64,000 bases of DNA from Schaalia turicensis ACS-279-V-Col4 (GCF_000296505.1 NZ_JH815208.1:319003-383002), one strand, 5' to 3'; counted from the stretch's first letter, positions 9,605 through 18,580 are shown. Notes: generated from the letters alone by a model not told the origin. Numbers and translations: made by a program.

Positions 9605-10642
9605 GTGAAGTCACACTCCGAGCCCACCCTGGCCGACGTAGCCAAAGAAGCCGGCGTCTCATTGACCACCGTGTCGCGAGTCCTCAACAACCGCGGATAC
9701 CTGTCCCAGACAACAAAGGACCGCGTCGGCGACGCGATCGCGAAACTCGGATACCGTCCCAACCAGCTCGCACGCGCACTCCACGGCAAAAAGTCCGACA
9801 CCATCGGATTGATCGTCCCGACTGTCGCACTCCCCTTCTTCGGCGAACTCGCCGTCGAGATTGAAAACGCCCTTGCCGAACAGGGCTACCGCATCCTTAT
9901 CTGCAACTCGATGGGACACGCGGACCGTGAACGCGACTACTTGAACCTACTGGTTGGAAATCGAGTCGACGGTATTATTTCTGGCGCACACAACGAAGCG
10001 CTCGAGGAATACCAAACGATCCGCATGCCACTGGTCACCATCGACCGCGAGCTCTCACCCCGGATCCCTAACGTTCGTTGCAACAACGAAACCGCCGGAT
10101 ACGACGCCACCAGGCGCTTGTTGGACGCAGGCTGCCACCGACCGGCCCTGCTGACCTCGCGCGCGCACCCGAAGAACCTGCGCGAGCACGGATATCGTCG
10201 AGCCCTTGGCGAAGACGGCGTTGAACCGGTCATTCTGGAAGTTCCCTTCCACACGGATTCTGCGATCCGCCAACTGGCCGTCAATGAATGCCTCAACTCT
10301 GTCGCCGAAGAAATCGATGGCGTTTTCGCCACCGATGACCTGGCCGCGGCCGAGGTCCTCGAATGGGCACGCCTGCACAACCTGACCGTTCCAGGCGACC
10401 TGCGAATCATCGGCTTCGATGGAACCCAGGCTATTCACCGCGCTCTTCCCGGACTGACCACGCTACGCCAGCCCCTCGATCTGATTGCCCGCAAGGCCGT
10501 CGAGATCCTGCTTGCGCAGATCAACGGTGAAACTAGCAGCGAGGCCCACGGCTCTGCCGACACATCCGATGATTCTCACGACCGAGCGACTGGCGGAAGC
10601 TACGAGTTCCCAGTGACTTTGATTGAAGGCTGGACCGCGTAA
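9605..10642 (+). CDS. scrR: LacI-family transcriptional regulator, probable sucrose repressor
   Basis: DNA-binding repressor of 345 residues. The N-terminus has the LacI helix-turn-helix and hinge: LADVAKEAGVSLTTVSRVLNN, then YRPNQLARALHGKKS at about 50-64. The rest is a periplasmic-binding-protein-like sensor domain (IGLIVPTVALPFFGEL, RVDGIISG, VDGVFATDDLAAAEVL, RIIGFDGTQAIHRALPGLTTLRQP). GTG 9605 is chosen since AAGGA lies 8 bases upstream. It sits between ptsHI and scrAB, and shared palindromes lie before ptsH, scrA and scrB. Repression relieved by sucrose 6-phosphate or fructose phosphates is inferred from the family. The gene symbol rests on context. Confidence 0.88.
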   Translation: MKSHSEPTLADVAKEAGVSLTTVSRVLNNRGYLSQTTKDRVGDAIAKLGYRPNQLARALHGKKSDTIGLIVPTVALPFFGELAVEIENALAEQGYRILICNSMGHADRERDYLNLLVGNRVDGIISGAHNEALEEYQTIRMPLVTIDRELSPRIPNVRCNNETAGYDATRRLLDAGCHRPALLTSRAHPKNLREHGYRRALGEDGVEPVILEVPFHTDSAIRQLAVNECLNSVAEEIDGVFATDDLAAAEVLEWARLHNLTVPGDLRIIGFDGTQAIHRALPGLTTLRQPLDLIARKAVEILLAQINGETSSEAHGSADTSDDSHDRATGGSYEFPVTLIEGWTA

Positions 10643-10668
10643 GCACACATCTCAATTCAATCGAATCA

Positions 10669-10694
10669 GGGGCACTGACGATTGTCAGTGCCCC
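10669..10694 (+). terminator. Terminator of the LacI-type regulator gene
   Basis: GGGGCACTGAC / GTCAGTGCCCC, an 11-bp perfect stem with a 4-base loop followed by TTCATTATT, just downstream of the regulator stop. Fits an intrinsic terminator. Confidence 0.85.
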
Positions 10695-10724
10695 TTCATT
10701 ATTCGCACTCAGATCACACACACG

Positions 10725-10754
10725 ACGGGGAGAAGGCCGTAGCCTTCTCCCCGT
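10725..10754 (-). terminator. Terminator hairpin downstream of scrA
   Basis: ACGGGGAGAAGGC / GCCTTCTCCCCGT, a 13-bp perfect stem with a 4-base loop, 24 bases past the scrA stop on the minus strand. With 10669-10694 it isolates the convergent scrR and scrA transcripts. Confidence 0.8.
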
Positions 10755-10777
10755 CACGTGTCAGGAATAAAACCCGA

Positions 10778-12781
10778 TTAGGCAGTTACTTCCTTCGGCT
10801 GTGCCTCAAGGAAGGTATCGTTCGTGGAAACGGTGCCCGTGCCGGAAAGCTCGACGGAGTCAAACTTCTTCTTATTGGTGACGACAACCGGGGTGATGGT
10901 ATCGTAACCGGCTGCGCGGATACCGTCCCAGTCAACCTCGGCGAGGACATCGCCACGACGGACCATGTCGCCCTTGGCGACGCGGGGGGTGAAGCACTTG
11001 CCTTCAAGCTTGACCGTGTCCATACCAATGTGGATCAGAACCTGCATGCCGGATGCGGACTTCAGGCCGTAGGCGTGGCCGGTCTCGAATGCGACCGTGA
11101 CCTTGCCGTCAAATGGTGCGACGACTACACCACCGGCGGGAATGATTGCTGCGCCCGGGCCGAGCATGCCCTTGGCGAAGGACTCGTCCTTGACTTGCTC
11201 GAGCGGGATGATTTCACCGGCGAGAGGTGCGGTGATGGTGTAGTCGGTGTCTGCGCCTTCGGCGTATTCAACGATCTTGGCTTCTGCGACGCCAGTAGCT
11301 GCAGGTGCAGCTACGACGGCAGAATCGGCGGATGCTGCGACTGCGCCACCTTCGGCCAAGTCCACCTTGCCTCGCGTTGAGGCATAGGCGAAGGTGGCAC
11401 CGAAGGATAGGGCAAAGACGAGGATTTCAAGGAGCAGGTACATCGGGATGTCATTCGGGATGATCGACACGAAGCCGACGAAGCCTGCTGCACCGAGTGC
11501 CTGGCCACGAACGTCGAAGAGTGCGACGCCGGCGGAGCCGATTGCTGCAGCAACCATGCCGACGTAGAAGGGCCAGCGCAGGCGCAGGTTGACACCGAAG
11601 ATTGCGGGTTCGGTAATACCGAAGACTGCGGACGCGCCGCCGGCGCCGGCGAGGCCCTTCAGCTTGGCATCGCGGGCCTTCAGGAAGACAGCGAGGGCTG
11701 CAGCACCCTGAGCGATGTTTGCCATGGAGGCGATCGGGAAGATGAAGTCACCGATGCCACCATTAACGGGGAGTAGCGGGATTTCAACTGCCGGGAAGGA
11801 CTGGTGCAGGCCGGTGACGACGATCGGCGAGTAGAAGAAGCCGAAGATCAGGCCACCGATTGGGCCGAGCGTGGAGTAACCCCAGTTGATGCCGTTGGTG
11901 ATGCCTTCTGCGAGAACGCGGGTGATCGGGCCGATTGCGATGAATGCGAGGAAGCCGGTGAGAAGCATGGTGACCAGCGGGGTGACGAGGAAGTCAACGG
12001 TGCCGGACAGGCGCTTGTGCAGCCACTTTTCGATGACGCACATGACGAAGGTGACGGCGAGGGTCGGGATGACCTGTGCCTGGTAGCCGATCTTGGCAAC
12101 TTCCATGCCGAAGAGGTGCCAGTATTCAACCTCTGCGTCGCCAGCAAGTGCCGCGCCGGTATTCCATGCATTGAGCAGGTCGGAGGAGATCATTGCCGCG
12201 CCGATTGCTGCACCGAGGTAGACGTTGCCACCGAAGCGCTTTGCAGCGGAGAAGCCAACCAGGACAGGCAGCGAAGCGAATGCTGCCGACGAGATCATGT
12301 TGATCAGGGAGGCGTAGTCAGCGATGGCCGGGAACATTCCAACGACGGACTGTTCGCCGAAGAGGCCTTCAGCGGTCAGAACGTTGTTGATAGCCATCAT
12401 CAGACCGCCGGCGATCAGGGCGGGGAGGACTGGAACGAAGATGTCAGCGATCATCTTGATGAAGCGCGAGAAGAGGTTGCCGGACTTTGCGGCTTCTTCC
12501 TTGGCTTCATCCTTGGAGACCTCGCGGACGGAGTGGTTTTCGACCATCTTGCGGTAGACGTTATCGACATCGCCGGGACCGACGATGATCTGGAACATGC
12601 CACCTGCTGCGAAGGTGCCCTTGAGGTCTCCGTTCGCGTCGAGGGCAGCCTGGTCAATCTTAGACTCGTCGACAATAACGAGTCGCAGGCGGGTTGCGCA
12701 GTGTGCGGCTGCGCTGATGTTATCGGCACCTCCGACCGCTTCTACAACTTCGGACGCCACCTTGGCGTAATCCATTGCCAT
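10778..12781 (-). CDS. scrA: Sucrose-type PTS permease, EIIBCA fusion
   Basis: Membrane PTS transporter taking up and phosphorylating a beta-glucoside/sucrose-class sugar. It has 667 residues in order IIB-IIC-IIA. IIB has phosphocysteine C28 (AAHCATRLRLV). IIC runs from about 110 to 470 with roughly ten membrane segments (FVPVLPALIAGGLMMAINNV, TGLHQSFPAVE, FGITEPAIFGVNLRLRWPF). IIA is a Crr-like domain with phosphohistidine H584 (LIHIGMDTVKLEGK). AAAGGA precedes ATG 12781. Sucrose specificity is inferred from the adjacent scrB and the shared operators; trehalose or another glucoside cannot be excluded from the sequence alone. Confidence 0.93.
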   Translation of the reverse strand: MAMDYAKVASEVVEAVGGADNISAAAHCATRLRLVIVDESKIDQAALDANGDLKGTFAAGGMFQIIVGPGDVDNVYRKMVENHSVREVSKDEAKEEAAKSGNLFSRFIKMIADIFVPVLPALIAGGLMMAINNVLTAEGLFGEQSVVGMFPAIADYASLINMISSAAFASLPVLVGFSAAKRFGGNVYLGAAIGAAMISSDLLNAWNTGAALAGDAEVEYWHLFGMEVAKIGYQAQVIPTLAVTFVMCVIEKWLHKRLSGTVDFLVTPLVTMLLTGFLAFIAIGPITRVLAEGITNGINWGYSTLGPIGGLIFGFFYSPIVVTGLHQSFPAVEIPLLPVNGGIGDFIFPIASMANIAQGAAALAVFLKARDAKLKGLAGAGGASAVFGITEPAIFGVNLRLRWPFYVGMVAAAIGSAGVALFDVRGQALGAAGFVGFVSIIPNDIPMYLLLEILVFALSFGATFAYASTRGKVDLAEGGAVAASADSAVVAAPAATGVAEAKIVEYAEGADTDYTITAPLAGEIIPLEQVKDESFAKGMLGPGAAIIPAGGVVVAPFDGKVTVAFETGHAYGLKSASGMQVLIHIGMDTVKLEGKCFTPRVAKGDMVRRGDVLAEVDWDGIRAAGYDTITPVVVTNKKKFDSVELSGTGTVSTNDTFLEAQPKEVTA

Positions 12782-12843
12782 CCACGTTCCTTTCTCGGTG
12801 GGCCAGGCGCGTGTACAACGTCGTCGTTCACTACCGGGCTATA

Positions 12844-12859
12844 TAGCAATCGTTTGACA
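12844..12859. promoter_or_regulatory. LacI-type operator upstream of scrA
   Basis: TAGCAATCGTTTGACA. On the scrA strand it reads TGTCAAACGATTGCTA: one half is identical to the scrB site, with the same central CG, and the other half is degenerate. It lies about 63 bases before the scrA start. Confidence 0.65.
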
Positions 12860-13065
12860 TACTATGTGCGCCATACGCCTCAGCGCAAGGGCTTTTGTCT
12901 CATTGTTATGTGGACTTTTCGCCGAACTGACGCGCAAAAATGTGCGCTTACCACCTCAGCAGTGATGACCTGCGGACACATTCCAGCCGAAGCCCACCCA
13001 GATTGTCGATTCACGAGGCCGCGCACACATCTCACACGCCACCCTTTACTTGGCGCGGACACCTT

Positions 13066-14559
13066 TCAGTCCAGACGAGCCCTGCATATGTTTGTCAGAG
13101 TTACAGAACCCGATTCGCATCGCGCTTCGAGCCCAGCTGCTTCACCGTTCAAGAAGGAGCGGAAGGTGAAGGCCTTGCGACCATCTCCGAGGAAGATTTC
13201 GGTGAGAGACCGGTCATGGATGATCTCAATATGCTCCGACTCTTCGTCCGTGAGGGTCACGGTTCGCATATCTCCATGTGGGTAACGCGAGTCGGAGCGA
13301 TCAACGGCCAGGGATGACGGACTCAGTGTCACATTCACTCCCGCCCCCGTTGAGCCGATGACGAACGTAATGGAGGTGGCCTCGTCGGATGAAGTAGCGG
13401 AAGGTGCGTTGAACTCGACGTCAGCTGAGAACCTCCACGAACGCGAACCCGCGAGAGTCTCCACTTCGGAGTCGAATGACAGCGGCAAGCCGGGCAGGTA
13501 GGGACGCTGAACAAGCACGCCGTCAACCAACACCAGCTGTCGCGGAGAGGTCAAGCAGTGCACCCACCCTCCGGTTTCGATCGAGGGCTGGTCATCTTCG
13601 CTGGCGTTGCCGGCCCAGCCGACAAGAAGCGCGGGCTTCTCGTCACTCCATGCACCCCACGCGGTGTCAGTGCGCGCGTAGACCTGGGGAGCGTAGAACT
13701 CGAAACCGCGGTCAAGCTCGGTAAATGATCCGTCACACTCGGTAAATTCTGTGCCGACCAGTTTTCCGACGATGTAAATGCAGGGGAAGATGTTTTCGTA
13801 GCCTTCAACGTCGGGGGCGATGCCCTGGGGACAGAAGATGAGGACGTCGCGGACTTCACCACTGACCTCATCGCTCAGGCGAACGAGGTTCGGGCATTCC
13901 CACATATAGCCGAAGGCGTCGAATGTGCCGTTCGCATCGGGGAAGGTCATTTCTCCTTCACATTCCCAGGTACGCAGGTTGCTCGAACGGTAGAGAAGGG
14001 CGGCGCCGGTTTCGTTTTCGCGTTGCACGCCGAGGAGCATGCGGTAGCTACCCGGCACTTCGGGATCGGCCCAGACCTGCGGGTCGCGGAAGTGAGCGGT
14101 ATAGCCGTTGGGCTGATGGCCGATAATCGGCGGAACAAGCTTGGTGAACGATTTCATGTCGGACGTGATGACGACGCACTGGGTCGCTTCGCGCTCACCG
14201 GTCTGAGGATCCTTGTAGTTGCCCGTGTACCAGAGTTCCACGCCCTCTTCGGTCGCGATCGCAGTACCGGAGTAGGCGCCGTTTGCGTCCTGGTGAGTGT
14301 CGGGCAGGATCGCAGGTTTCAGGTATTCCCAGTTCACGAGGTTCTTCGACGTCGCATGACCCCAGTAAACAAGCTTCTTCGGATGCTCCGGGGTGTACTG
14401 GAAGAAGGCGTGGTAAGTGTCGCCAACTTTGATCAGGCCGTTCGGATCATTGAGGCGCCCAACTGGCGGAGCGACATGAAATTGGGGGTAGTCCGCGTCT
14501 TCGCAGGCGTGAGAGCGACGTTCAGCATTGAGTGCAAAAGCCAGGAAATCCTCAGTCAT
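13066..14559 (-). CDS. scrB: Sucrose-6-phosphate hydrolase (GH32)
   Basis: Cleaves the sucrose 6-phosphate made by the PTS into glucose 6-phosphate and fructose. The 497-residue protein has the GH32 signatures: the nucleophile D38 in GRLNDPNG, FFQYTPEHP, the transition-state stabiliser in FRDPQVW, and the acid/base glutamate in WECPNLVRL. A C-terminal beta-sandwich follows (SLTEIFLGDGRKAFTFRSF). No signal peptide, as expected for the intracellular enzyme. The gene is 284 bases ahead of scrA on the same strand, with its own operator 20 bases before ATG 14559. The ribosome site is weak. Confidence 0.94.
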   Translation of the reverse strand: MTEDFLAFALNAERRSHACEDADYPQFHVAPPVGRLNDPNGLIKVGDTYHAFFQYTPEHPKKLVYWGHATSKNLVNWEYLKPAILPDTHQDANGAYSGTAIATEEGVELWYTGNYKDPQTGEREATQCVVITSDMKSFTKLVPPIIGHQPNGYTAHFRDPQVWADPEVPGSYRMLLGVQRENETGAALLYRSSNLRTWECEGEMTFPDANGTFDAFGYMWECPNLVRLSDEVSGEVRDVLIFCPQGIAPDVEGYENIFPCIYIVGKLVGTEFTECDGSFTELDRGFEFYAPQVYARTDTAWGAWSDEKPALLVGWAGNASEDDQPSIETGGWVHCLTSPRQLVLVDGVLVQRPYLPGLPLSFDSEVETLAGSRSWRFSADVEFNAPSATSSDEATSITFVIGSTGAGVNVTLSPSSLAVDRSDSRYPHGDMRTVTLTDEESEHIEIIHDRSLTEIFLGDGRKAFTFRSFLNGEAAGLEARCESGSVTLTNICRARLD

Positions 14560-14578
14560 TCTTCGAGACTAGCAAGTA

Positions 14579-14594
14579 TGTCACTCGTTTGACA
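14579..14594. promoter_or_regulatory. LacI-type operator upstream of scrB
   Basis: TGTCACTCGTTTGACA, 16 bp with TGTCA/TGACA half-sites and a central CG. It sits 20 bases upstream of the scrB start, overlapping the expected transcription start. It shares GTTTGACA (rc TGTCAAAC) with the scrA site and the CG-centred TGTC...GACA frame with the ptsH site. Confidence 0.75.
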
Positions 14595-14613
14595 GAGGCT
14601 TTCGGTCATAACT

Positions 14614-14985
14614 TTACACACACCTCGAATCAGTCGGCCCGAATCGGGAAGCACGCCGCTTATTCAATTCCAGCAATTCGCGAGGCAGCACCGCAGGCGC
14701 GACCCCACGATCAAGATCACGCGACACCGTCTCAACCAAAGCGTGAACAAGCGCGGACAAAGCCCGCAATTCCGTCATATTCGTCGCCGAATCGAACGAG
14801 CGAACCTCAATCGTTCCACAGCCCGGCGATGGGCGAACATCCCAGCGAACCTCGTTGAAATTCACGATCCCGCCCGCGCGCTTCAAACGCTCCTCAAGAT
14901 CTTCGACCTGCTCCCACGAATCCAACAGGTGTGGCAAGCCAGCGGTCGGCAGGCGTGGAGAGTCGGAATGTCGCCCGCGAAAAAC
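14614..14985 (-). pseudogene. Remnant of a YbdK-type carboxylate-amine ligase (GCS2 family)
   Basis: The frame reads LPTAGLPHLLDSWEQVEDL, VNFNEVRWDVRPSPGCGTIEVRSFDSATNMTELRALSALVHALVE and NKRRASRFG. That is the middle of the glutamate-cysteine ligase 2/YbdK family, which normally has about 370-400 residues. Only about 110 remain. Homology runs past the first in-frame ATG at 14937 up to about 14985 without a start and stops abruptly after RASRFG. The 5' part is displaced by the divergent holin-like gene. I read it as a decayed gene truncated at both ends (inference from family layout). Confidence 0.7.
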
Positions 14986-15029
14986 CGCCTGCGGATGCGA
15001 AAAAGCTGGAACACAGGCAGACTGGAAGT

Positions 15030-15413
15030 ATGGAATTTATACTTCGACTCATTGCAACCATGGCTGGTATCTGGGCAGCGACCCTGATTGTGCCGTCGAT
15101 CAATTTCACCGACGGAACGTCACTAGCCTCCACTCTGATCGCCCTTGCGGTGATCGCATTGGTGTTCACTCTGGTGAACTCCCTGATCAAACCTCTGGTG
15201 AAGGTTTTGACCTTCCCCCTGTACATCCTGACCTTCGGTTTGTTCGCCATCGTTACCGACGCCCTGCTGTTCATGCTGACCGGCGCACTTTCAACATCCG
15301 TTGGCATTCCCTTTGAAACGGGTGGCTTCTGGGCAAGCTTCTTTGGTGCTGTCATCACCGCAATCGTCTCGTCCCTTGTTGCCGGCTTGATTGGCGCAAA
15401 GAAGGACAAGTAG
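15030..15413 (+). CDS. Phage-holin-like small membrane protein (PF04020 type)
   Basis: A 127-residue integral membrane protein with four hydrophobic helices (FILRLIATMAGIWAATLIV; LIALAVIALVFTLVNSLI; VLTFPLYILTFGLFAIVTDALLFML; ASFFGAVITAIVSSLVAGLIG). The motif SLIKPLVKVLTFPL.ILTFGLF is diagnostic of the Phage_holin_4_2 family, widespread and chromosomal in Actinobacteria. It is not evidence for a prophage. The frame is open back to 14931, but ATG 15030 gives the family length and N-terminus. A terminator follows directly. Confidence 0.85.
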   Translation: MEFILRLIATMAGIWAATLIVPSINFTDGTSLASTLIALAVIALVFTLVNSLIKPLVKVLTFPLYILTFGLFAIVTDALLFMLTGALSTSVGIPFETGGFWASFFGAVITAIVSSLVAGLIGAKKDK

Positions 15414-15455
15414 TCCGCGTTCGGTCAGATGACAATGTGAACCGCTGAGATTAGG

Positions 15456-15493
15456 GGGCGGGGGTGTTCTGGATCCAGAACACCCCCGCCCCT
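15456..15493. terminator. Strong bidirectional terminator
   Basis: Perfect 17-bp inverted repeat (GGGGCGGGGGTGTTCTG and its complement) around a GATC-like loop, between the convergent holin-like gene and tenA. Confidence 0.88.
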
Positions 15494-15548
15494 TCGTATT
15501 GCTCGACGCTTCACATCTCGGTCGATGCAGGCGTTGACCGAGGCCCTT

Positions 15549-16196
15549 TCAGATTGGCCACGTCTCCATTCGCCATGCCGCGTCCCAGAACATCCATTCG
15601 TATCGGCTGGCCTGAACGAACGCGTCCCTCATGCGCTGGCGCTGGAGTTCTACAACGCCTTCGGCCACGCGGTCAACGATCCCGCGGACGATCTTGGTTT
15701 CTTCCGCAAACACGGGGTTTGCGTACATTCCAATCCAGTCACCGTAGGGGTGTTTTTCAAGGTCGCCGGCAGTGTCGAGGAGCTCAGTCCCCACCACTTG
15801 GTAGATCCAGAAGCAGGGCAGAACCGCTGCGGCAGCAATCCCGTATTCGCCGCTGGCAAGCTGGGCAGCCAAGAAGTCAGAGTAGGCACGACACGTTGGC
15901 GAAGGCGTTGCCGCTGCCATCACGTCGACGTGCGACGCGTGGAGCTCTCGCTCAACCTTGATCGAATTCGCCGATGCTTCGGCCCAGAACACCAGGTCAT
16001 CCGGATCGTGCGCAAAAGTGGCGAGACCAGCAAGAGCTTTCGCGTATGCAGCTAAATACAGGGCGTCTTGGACCATGTAGTAGTTGAATTTGTCTTGGCT
16101 GAGGCTCCCGTCACCGAGACCTCGAACGAATTGCCCCTGGTCAATCGCTTTCTTAATGGGGGCGATCTCTTCCCACAGTTCGTCAGTGAACATCAT
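15549..16196 (-). CDS. tenA: Aminopyrimidine aminohydrolase / thiaminase II
   Basis: TenA salvages thiamine breakdown products by hydrolysing aminopyrimidines to HMP, or cleaves thiamine. The 215 residues match the family: FTDELWEEIAPI, YYMVQDALYLAAYAKAL, the active-site cysteine in SPTCRAYSDFL, LPCFWIYQVVG and FAEETKIVRGIVD. It is the last gene of the riboswitch-controlled thi operon and overlaps the end of thiD by 14 bases. That fits its usual pairing with thiD in salvage pathways. A second in-frame ATG at 16193 is equally possible. Confidence 0.94.
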   Translation of the reverse strand: MMFTDELWEEIAPIKKAIDQGQFVRGLGDGSLSQDKFNYYMVQDALYLAAYAKALAGLATFAHDPDDLVFWAEASANSIKVERELHASHVDVMAAATPSPTCRAYSDFLAAQLASGEYGIAAAAVLPCFWIYQVVGTELLDTAGDLEKHPYGDWIGMYANPVFAEETKIVRGIVDRVAEGVVELQRQRMRDAFVQASRYEWMFWDAAWRMETWPI

Positions 16197-17013
16197 TGTC
16201 CTTCATCATGTCGTTATTCCACAGCGCGTAGAAGTGGTGGACGGGACCGTGCCCGTGTCCGACTCCAAGCTCATCAGCCTGTTCGATCGCGCCCGTCAGG
16301 TACGCCTTCGCGCGCGTGACAGCTTCGAGCCACGAGTCGCAACGCGGGCGAAGAGCCGCAATCGATGATGAGAGCGTGCATCCTGTTCCGTGCGTATTCT
16401 TCGTGTGAATACGGTGAGCGGTCAGAATATGCGGTTCTGAGTCACCTTCGCCGAGGAAGACATCGCAGGCTTTCTCATCCAGGTGACCACCCTTCACCAG
16501 CGCATTCTTCACGCCTAGCTCGCGCAAAGCGAACGCTTGCTCCGTCATCTCATTGACGTTGGTTGCCCAATCGGATTCAAGAAGAACCGCTGCCTCAGCA
16601 AGATTCGGTGTAATCAAATCTGCGACAGTGCACAACTGCCGAACAGTGGCGATAGCCTCGTTGTCCAATAGGGGATCACCCGAGGTTGCCACCATCACCG
16701 GATCAAGCACCGTGTAAGGCAACCGCGGAAGGTATTCGCCAACAAGGCGTGCCAAGTCTGCAGTTGCCAGCATCCCGATCTTCGTTGCATCGGGAGCAAT
16801 ATCGTCAAGAACCGTGTCTAACTGGAGTTTGACGAAATCAACGGGAACCGCGTGGACTCCGGCCACGCCCTTCGTTGATTGTGCGGTCAGAGCGGTAATG
16901 ACGCTCATCGCGTACGCACCATTGGCGCTCATCGCTTTCATATCAGCCTGAATACCTGCTCCACCCGAGGGATCAGACCCGGCAATCGTCAAAGCGGTCA
17001 CTGTAGGAATCAT
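16183..17013 (-). CDS. thiD: Hydroxymethylpyrimidine/phosphomethylpyrimidine kinase
   Basis: Phosphorylates HMP to HMP-P and HMP-PP for thiamine synthesis. The 276 residues show TIAGSDPSGGAGIQADMK at 8-25 (HMP binding), ITALTAQSTKGV, LDPVMVATSGDPLL and the kinase loop NTHGTGCTLSSSIAA with catalytic Asp replaced by the usual GTGC anion hole. Ribokinase fold. Its ATG overlaps the thiE stop in an ATGA arrangement, so expression is coupled. No ThiC is present here, so the substrate probably comes from TenA and YkoEDC import. Confidence 0.96.
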   Translation of the reverse strand: MIPTVTALTIAGSDPSGGAGIQADMKAMSANGAYAMSVITALTAQSTKGVAGVHAVPVDFVKLQLDTVLDDIAPDATKIGMLATADLARLVGEYLPRLPYTVLDPVMVATSGDPLLDNEAIATVRQLCTVADLITPNLAEAAVLLESDWATNVNEMTEQAFALRELGVKNALVKGGHLDEKACDVFLGEGDSEPHILTAHRIHTKNTHGTGCTLSSSIAALRPRCDSWLEAVTRAKAYLTGAIEQADELGVGHGHGPVHHFYALWNNDMMKDNDVH

Positions 17014-17705
17014 CGATCACTCACCCCCGTCGCTTCCTGACGACCAGCGTCGGGAGCGCTGCTCCACGCATTCAGAAGATCGCGAGCAGCCTGCTTCGGA
17101 TCCTCTGCGCAACAGATTGCCGAAACCACGGCACCACCATTCACACCACGCGCTTTCAAAGGTGCCATGTCATCGATACCAACACCACCAATAGCGACAC
17201 TTGGCATAACGGCAAGGCGCGCAAGCCGTTCACACCCGTCATAGCCAAGGACATCGGGCGTATTCGTCTTCGTTGCCGTGGTGCGCAGAACCGAGAGGCC
17301 AACGTGATCTGCAACCCCTTCGCTTGCCGCAATCCGCGCCTCTTCATCAGTCCCAACAGACAATCCAAGGAACGCGACCTCGCCGATCATTTCACGCACA
17401 ACCTTCGCGGGAAGATCCGATTGACCAACGTGCACACCCGCAACTGGGACACCCAATGCGCGAGCTGCGAGGAACACATCCACCCGGTCATTGACGATCA
17501 CGGGAACCTGGTCGCCGACCGCATTCGCTACTTCGCAGACCTCATCAAGGAAGGGACCGCCATCGGAAGTCTTCGCGCGAAGCTGGACGCACGTTGCTCC
17601 ACCTTCGACGGCGGCTTCAACCGTTTCAAGAACACTCCGCCCCATCGATTCGCACTGCTCAGCATCCGTCACCAAATAGACCCGCAGGTCAGGAGCATTC
17701 CTCAT
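17010..17705 (-). CDS. thiE: Thiamine-phosphate synthase
   Basis: Joins HMP-PP and thiazole phosphate to thiamine phosphate. The 231-residue TIM-barrel protein shows [68 protein letters not shown] and [15 protein letters not shown] and NDRVD bind the diphosphate and magnesium. The start overlaps the thiM stop by four bases, its stop overlaps thi[16 protein letters not shown] replaces the common P..T.TK.. loop and is normal. Confidence 0.95.
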   Translation of the reverse strand: MRNAPDLRVYLVTDAEQCESMGRSVLETVEAAVEGGATCVQLRAKTSDGGPFLDEVCEVANAVGDQVPVIVNDRVDVFLAARALGVPVAGVHVGQSDLPAKVVREMIGEVAFLGLSVGTDEEARIAASEGVADHVGLSVLRTTATKTNTPDVLGYDGCERLARLAVMPSVAIGGVGIDDMAPLKARGVNGGAVVSAICCAEDPKQAARDLLNAWSSAPDAGRQEATGVSDR

Positions 17706-18505
17706 GACAGCGGAATCCTGTCAAGGTCGTCTGTCGAGACCAAGTAGAGCGAATCAAGGAAGTGCATCTGGAACGTACCCGGGCCCGACGCTTTCTCTTG
17801 AGCAATCTCACCCGCAGCAGAGTAGACGGCGTGACCGGCAGCAACCGCTTCCAGCGGCGTCACCGCACGCGTCTTCGCCGCACCGACGAAAGCAGCGAGG
17901 AACGCACCCAGCGCACAGCCACCACCGGTGACGCGAGTCAGCATTTCTGCGCCACCACCAACACGAATAATCTGATCTGCGCTGACAATTGCGTCGGTTG
18001 CGCCGGAGATTGCAACAACACTGCCGTAGTTGCGCGCAATGAGCTGGGCTGCTTCGAACGCTGATTCAACCTCGTCGGAGGCATCGACGCCACGACCACC
18101 AGCTCCCTCACCCGCAAGCGCGATGATTTCCGAGGCGTTACCTCGAACAACAGTCGGCCCCATTGTCACCAGCTCACGCGCAAGATCGGTGCGATGCACC
18201 AAGGCACCAACCGCAACCGGATCCAATACCCACGGAACGTCCGCTGCGACCGCAGCTGACGCGGCTTCACGAGCAGCTTCACGCTGTTCGGGGGTCGGCG
18301 TTCCCAAGTTAATCAGCAGACCGGACGCGATCGACGCAAACGGTCCCGCTTCGCCAACAATGTCGACCATTGCAGGGGCAGCGCCGATGGCCAAAAGGAC
18401 GTTTGCCGTAAAGTTTGTGACCACTGAATTGGTAATGCACGAAACCAATGGGCTTGTTTCTCGGACAGCTTCAAGAGCCGAAGATACGATGGCACGATCC
18501 ATCAT
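17702..18505 (-). CDS. thiM: Hydroxyethylthiazole kinase
   Basis: Phosphorylates the thiazole alcohol for salvage into thiamine. It has 267 residues with [54 protein letters not shown] and [15 protein letters not shown] (catalytic Cys in GGGC). ATG 18505 is preferred because AAGG lies about 8 bases upstream; ATG 18511 is only 2-3 bases from it. It is the first gene of thiM-thiE-thiD-tenA. The ribosome site is part of the 3' strand of the TPP riboswitch, implying translational control. Confidence 0.95.
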   Translation of the reverse strand: MMDRAIVSSALEAVRETSPLVSCITNSVVTNFTANVLLAIGAAPAMVDIVGEAGPFASIASGLLINLGTPTPEQREAAREAASAAVAADVPWVLDPVAVGALVHRTDLARELVTMGPTVVRGNASEIIALAGEGAGGRGVDASDEVESAFEAAQLIARNYGSVVAISGATDAIVSADQIIRVGGGAEMLTRVTGGGCALGAFLAAFVGAAKTRAVTPLEAVAAGHAVYSAAGEIAQEKASGPGTFQMHFLDSLYLVSTDDLDRIPLS

Positions 18506-18512
18506 TGACATT

Positions 18513-18580
18513 CCCTTCGTCAGAATTATCTCGACAGGTTCAACGGGTTTTTTCTCAGCCTGTGGCACCCCGTGTCACGC
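18513..18580 (-). promoter_or_regulatory. TPP riboswitch (THI element) of the thiM operon
   Basis: On the minus strand the sequence reads ACGGGGTGCC, then GGCTGAGA, ACCCGTTGAACCTG, GAGATAATTCTGACGAAGGGA. These are the conserved CUGAGA loop, the ACCC...UGAACCUG block and the GAUAAU...GC.AGGGA 3' strand of TPP aptamers. The final AAGGG is also the thiM ribosome site, so ligand binding should hide it. The expected effect is repression when thiamine diphosphate is plentiful (inference from the known mechanism). Confidence 0.93.

Noticed and set aside
11804-13285. 493-codon open frame opposite scrA and scrB
   Set aside because: It is extremely rich in Asp, Glu and Gly, as expected from the complement of membrane-protein codons, and crosses the scrA promoter and operator. 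No family match.
15030-15413. Holin-like protein as evidence for a prophage
   Set aside because: The PF04020 family is chromosomal and widespread; no phage genes or attachment sites lie nearby.
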